Of a stretch of 64,000 nucleotides of DNA, positions 62,427 to 64,000 are shown piece after piece (within the stretch, counting starts at the first letter, position 1; each line of letters begins with the position of its first letter). The position numbers and the translations under genes were made by a program. The stretch is taken from NCBI GenBank assembly GCA_024803745.1, contig JANJXV010000267.1, forward strand, positions 1 to 64,000. The letters run 5' to 3'. The notes below the pieces were generated by a model. That model was not told where the DNA came from. It was given only the letters and a program-made list of their open reading frames with translations, and searched no databases. The DNA comes from Megascapheus bottae. Its lineage: Eukaryota > Chordata > Mammalia > Rodentia > Geomyidae.

Positions 62427-64000
62427 ATGGTAGGAACTAATAAATATCTCTCAATCCTAACTCTCAATCAATGGACTTAACTCTCCAATTAAACGGCATA
62501 GGTTGTCTAGTTGGATCAAAAAGCAAGAGCCATCGTTCTGATGACTTCGAGAGACACATCTTACCCAAAAACAATCATCTTTTGAAAGTGAGAGGTTGGA
62601 ATAAACTCTATCAAGCTAACTGCCCCCATAAACAGGCTAGAGTTGCCATCCTCATATCAGATACAATAGACTTCAAACTAAAATTAGTAAGAAAAGACAA
62701 AGAAGGTTACTACATACTACTAAAGGGATCTTTCCTCCCGGAAGACATAACAATCCTAAATATTTACACACCCAATCCCGGAGCTCCAAACTTCATCAAG
62801 CAAACTTTACTTACACTGAAACCATACATAGATCGAAACACAGTGATTGTTGGTGAGTTTAACACACCACTCTCACCTATGGACAGATCAACAAGGCAAA
62901 AACTCAACAGAGAAACCTTAGAACTGAACAACTATATAGACCAACTAGATCTAACAGACATCTGCAGAATATTCCACCCAGTAACACCACAATATACGTT
63001 TTTCTCAGCAGCACATGGAACATTTTCCAAAATAGACCACATCTTAGGCCATAAAGCAAACCTGGACAGATTCAGAAACACTGAAATTATTCAATGCACA
63101 CTCTCAGATCATAAAGGCATCAAATTGGAGCTGAACACACATCTCCACCAAAGAAAACCCTGTAACTCATGGAGACTGAACCACACATTGTTGAATCAAA
63201 AACAATGGGTAATCGAAGAGATCAGAACAGATATCCAACTGTTTATGAAATTTAACAATAAGGAGCACACAAATATCAACTCCTTAGGGACACAACAAAG
63301 GCAGTACTCAGAGGAAAATTTATAGCGCGGAGTGCCTACAACAGCAAGTTGGAAAAATGGCAAACCAACTAGTTAATGTCTGACCTTAACCTCCTGGAAA
63401 AAGAGCAACAAACCAACCCTAAACCCATTAGGAGAAAGCAAATTATTAAAATCAAAGCAGAATTAAATGATTTGGAATAAAAAAAACTATAGAAAGAATC
63501 AACAAAACAAGGAGTTGGTTCTTGAAAGAATTAACAAAATTGACAAGCCCTTAGCAAATCTTACCAAAAAAAGAAGAGAGCATATCGAAATAAACAAAAT
63601 CGCAGATGAAAATGGTAATATCACGACAGAAATTACCAAGATCCAGAATATCATGAGGGAATACTTCTCAAACCTTTACGCCAACAAATTTGAGAATCTA
63701 GAAGAAATGGATGAATTCCTAGACAATATTAACATACACACACTGAACCAAGAAGAGCTATCCCAACTCAACAGGCCTATTTTAAGCTCTGAAATAGAAA
63801 TGGAAATTAGACAACTTCCACTTAAAAAGAGCCCAGGGACAGATGGATTCACAGCTGAATTCTATAAGGTCTTCAAAGCAGAGCTCACACCAATACTCCT
63901 CAAGCTCTTCAACGAAATTGAAAATGAAGGTTCTTTACTAAACTGATTCTGTGAAGCCAGCATATCCCTCATCCCCAAACCAGACAGAGATTCATCAAAG
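62427..64000 (+). pseudogene. L1 ORF2, 5' part only, broken, U9
   Basis: A 2-base loss at CTCAATCAATGG near 62467 shifts the frame right after the start. Codon 40 and its neighbour read TGATGA near 62539. Open pieces are 62471-63325 (endonuclease, with GEFN) and 63467-63946 (RT fingers, SPGTDGF as in U7). The RT palm and C terminus lie beyond the window. Confidence 0.93.

Larger units (their letters stand above)
1..64000. repeat. Tandem array of ~7.42-kb LINE-1-containing units (8 full periods plus a partial ninth)
   Basis: The same sequence recurs head to tail with starts at 1, 7425, 14851, 22274, 29698, 37120, 44535, 51938 and 59363. By eye the copies are nearly identical, differing at scattered single bases and short indels, which also shows they are distinct copies and not one sequence pasted repeatedly. 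Each unit is a ~1.8-kb spacer plus a plus-strand L1. The period includes non-L1 sequence, so the unit was amplified as DNA. No edge is visible; the array enters and leaves the window mid-unit. It fits a macrosatellite or tandem segmental duplication. Genome copy number and chromosomal position cannot be read from here. Confidence 0.98.
61077..64000 (+). mobile_element. LINE-1 element, U9 (B-type, cut by window end)
   Basis: ORF1 at 61195-62378; ORF2 begins at 62427 and runs off the window. The array therefore continues to the right. The 5' limit was set by analogy. Confidence 0.94.

Noticed and set aside
1..64000. CRISPR-like or bacterial repeat system
   Set aside because: The period is 7.4 kb and made of L1 and SINEs; there are no short repeats with spacers and no bacterial genes.
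1..64000. LTR retrotransposon or endogenous retrovirus array
   Set aside because: No flanking LTRs, gag or pol/protease; the RT is L1-type with an APE endonuclease, AATAAA and an A-rich tail.

Overview
This window is mammalian nuclear repeat DNA, most likely from a rodent. It is one head-to-tail tandem array of a ~7.42-kb unit: eight full periods plus part of a ninth, with no array edge inside the window. Measured from the same base, units start at 1 (U1), 7425 (U2), 14851 (U3), 22274 (U4), 29698 (U5), 37120 (U6), 44535 (U7), 51938 (U8) and 59363 (U9). Period lengths are 7424, 7426, 7423, 7424, 7422, 7415, 7403 and 7425. I see no functional host gene, CRISPR array or prokaryotic feature.

Each unit has two parts. 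(1) A ~1.8-kb spacer holds two dimeric tRNA-derived SINEs of one family in opposite orientation, an (ATG)n microsatellite, a perfect TGACGTCA palindrome and ~1.2 kb I cannot assign. (2) A plus-strand LINE-1 of ~5.6 kb carries a broken ORF1 (coiled coil, RRM, C-terminal domain), a broken ORF2 (APE-type endonuclease, reverse transcriptase, CX3CX7HX4C cysteine motif), a 3' UTR with a G-rich tract, AATAAA and an A-rich tail. The SINEs resemble ID-like dimeric elements I associate with geomyoid rodents (kangaroo rats, pocket mice, gophers). That attribution is from memory.

The copies share most inactivating lesions, and the spacer is co-amplified, so the L1 was already dead and was multiplied by DNA-level tandem duplication, not retrotransposition. 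Diagnostic variants split the array into an A-type block (U1-U5) and a B-type block (U7-U9), with U6 a recombinant. In both blocks some alleles alternate every second unit, hinting at a dimeric higher-order repeat of ~14.8 kb. B-type copies U6 and U7 keep a 687-codon open stretch of ORF2 from RT motif A to the C terminus. A-type copies are broken there by three extra lesions.

Points worth a second look are the array itself (an L1-bearing macrosatellite), its subfamily and recombinant structure, the Asp-to-Glu change in the endonuclease GDFN motif in every copy, the inverted SINE pair, the conserved CRE-like palindrome, and an unidentified protein-like minus-strand stretch in each spacer.
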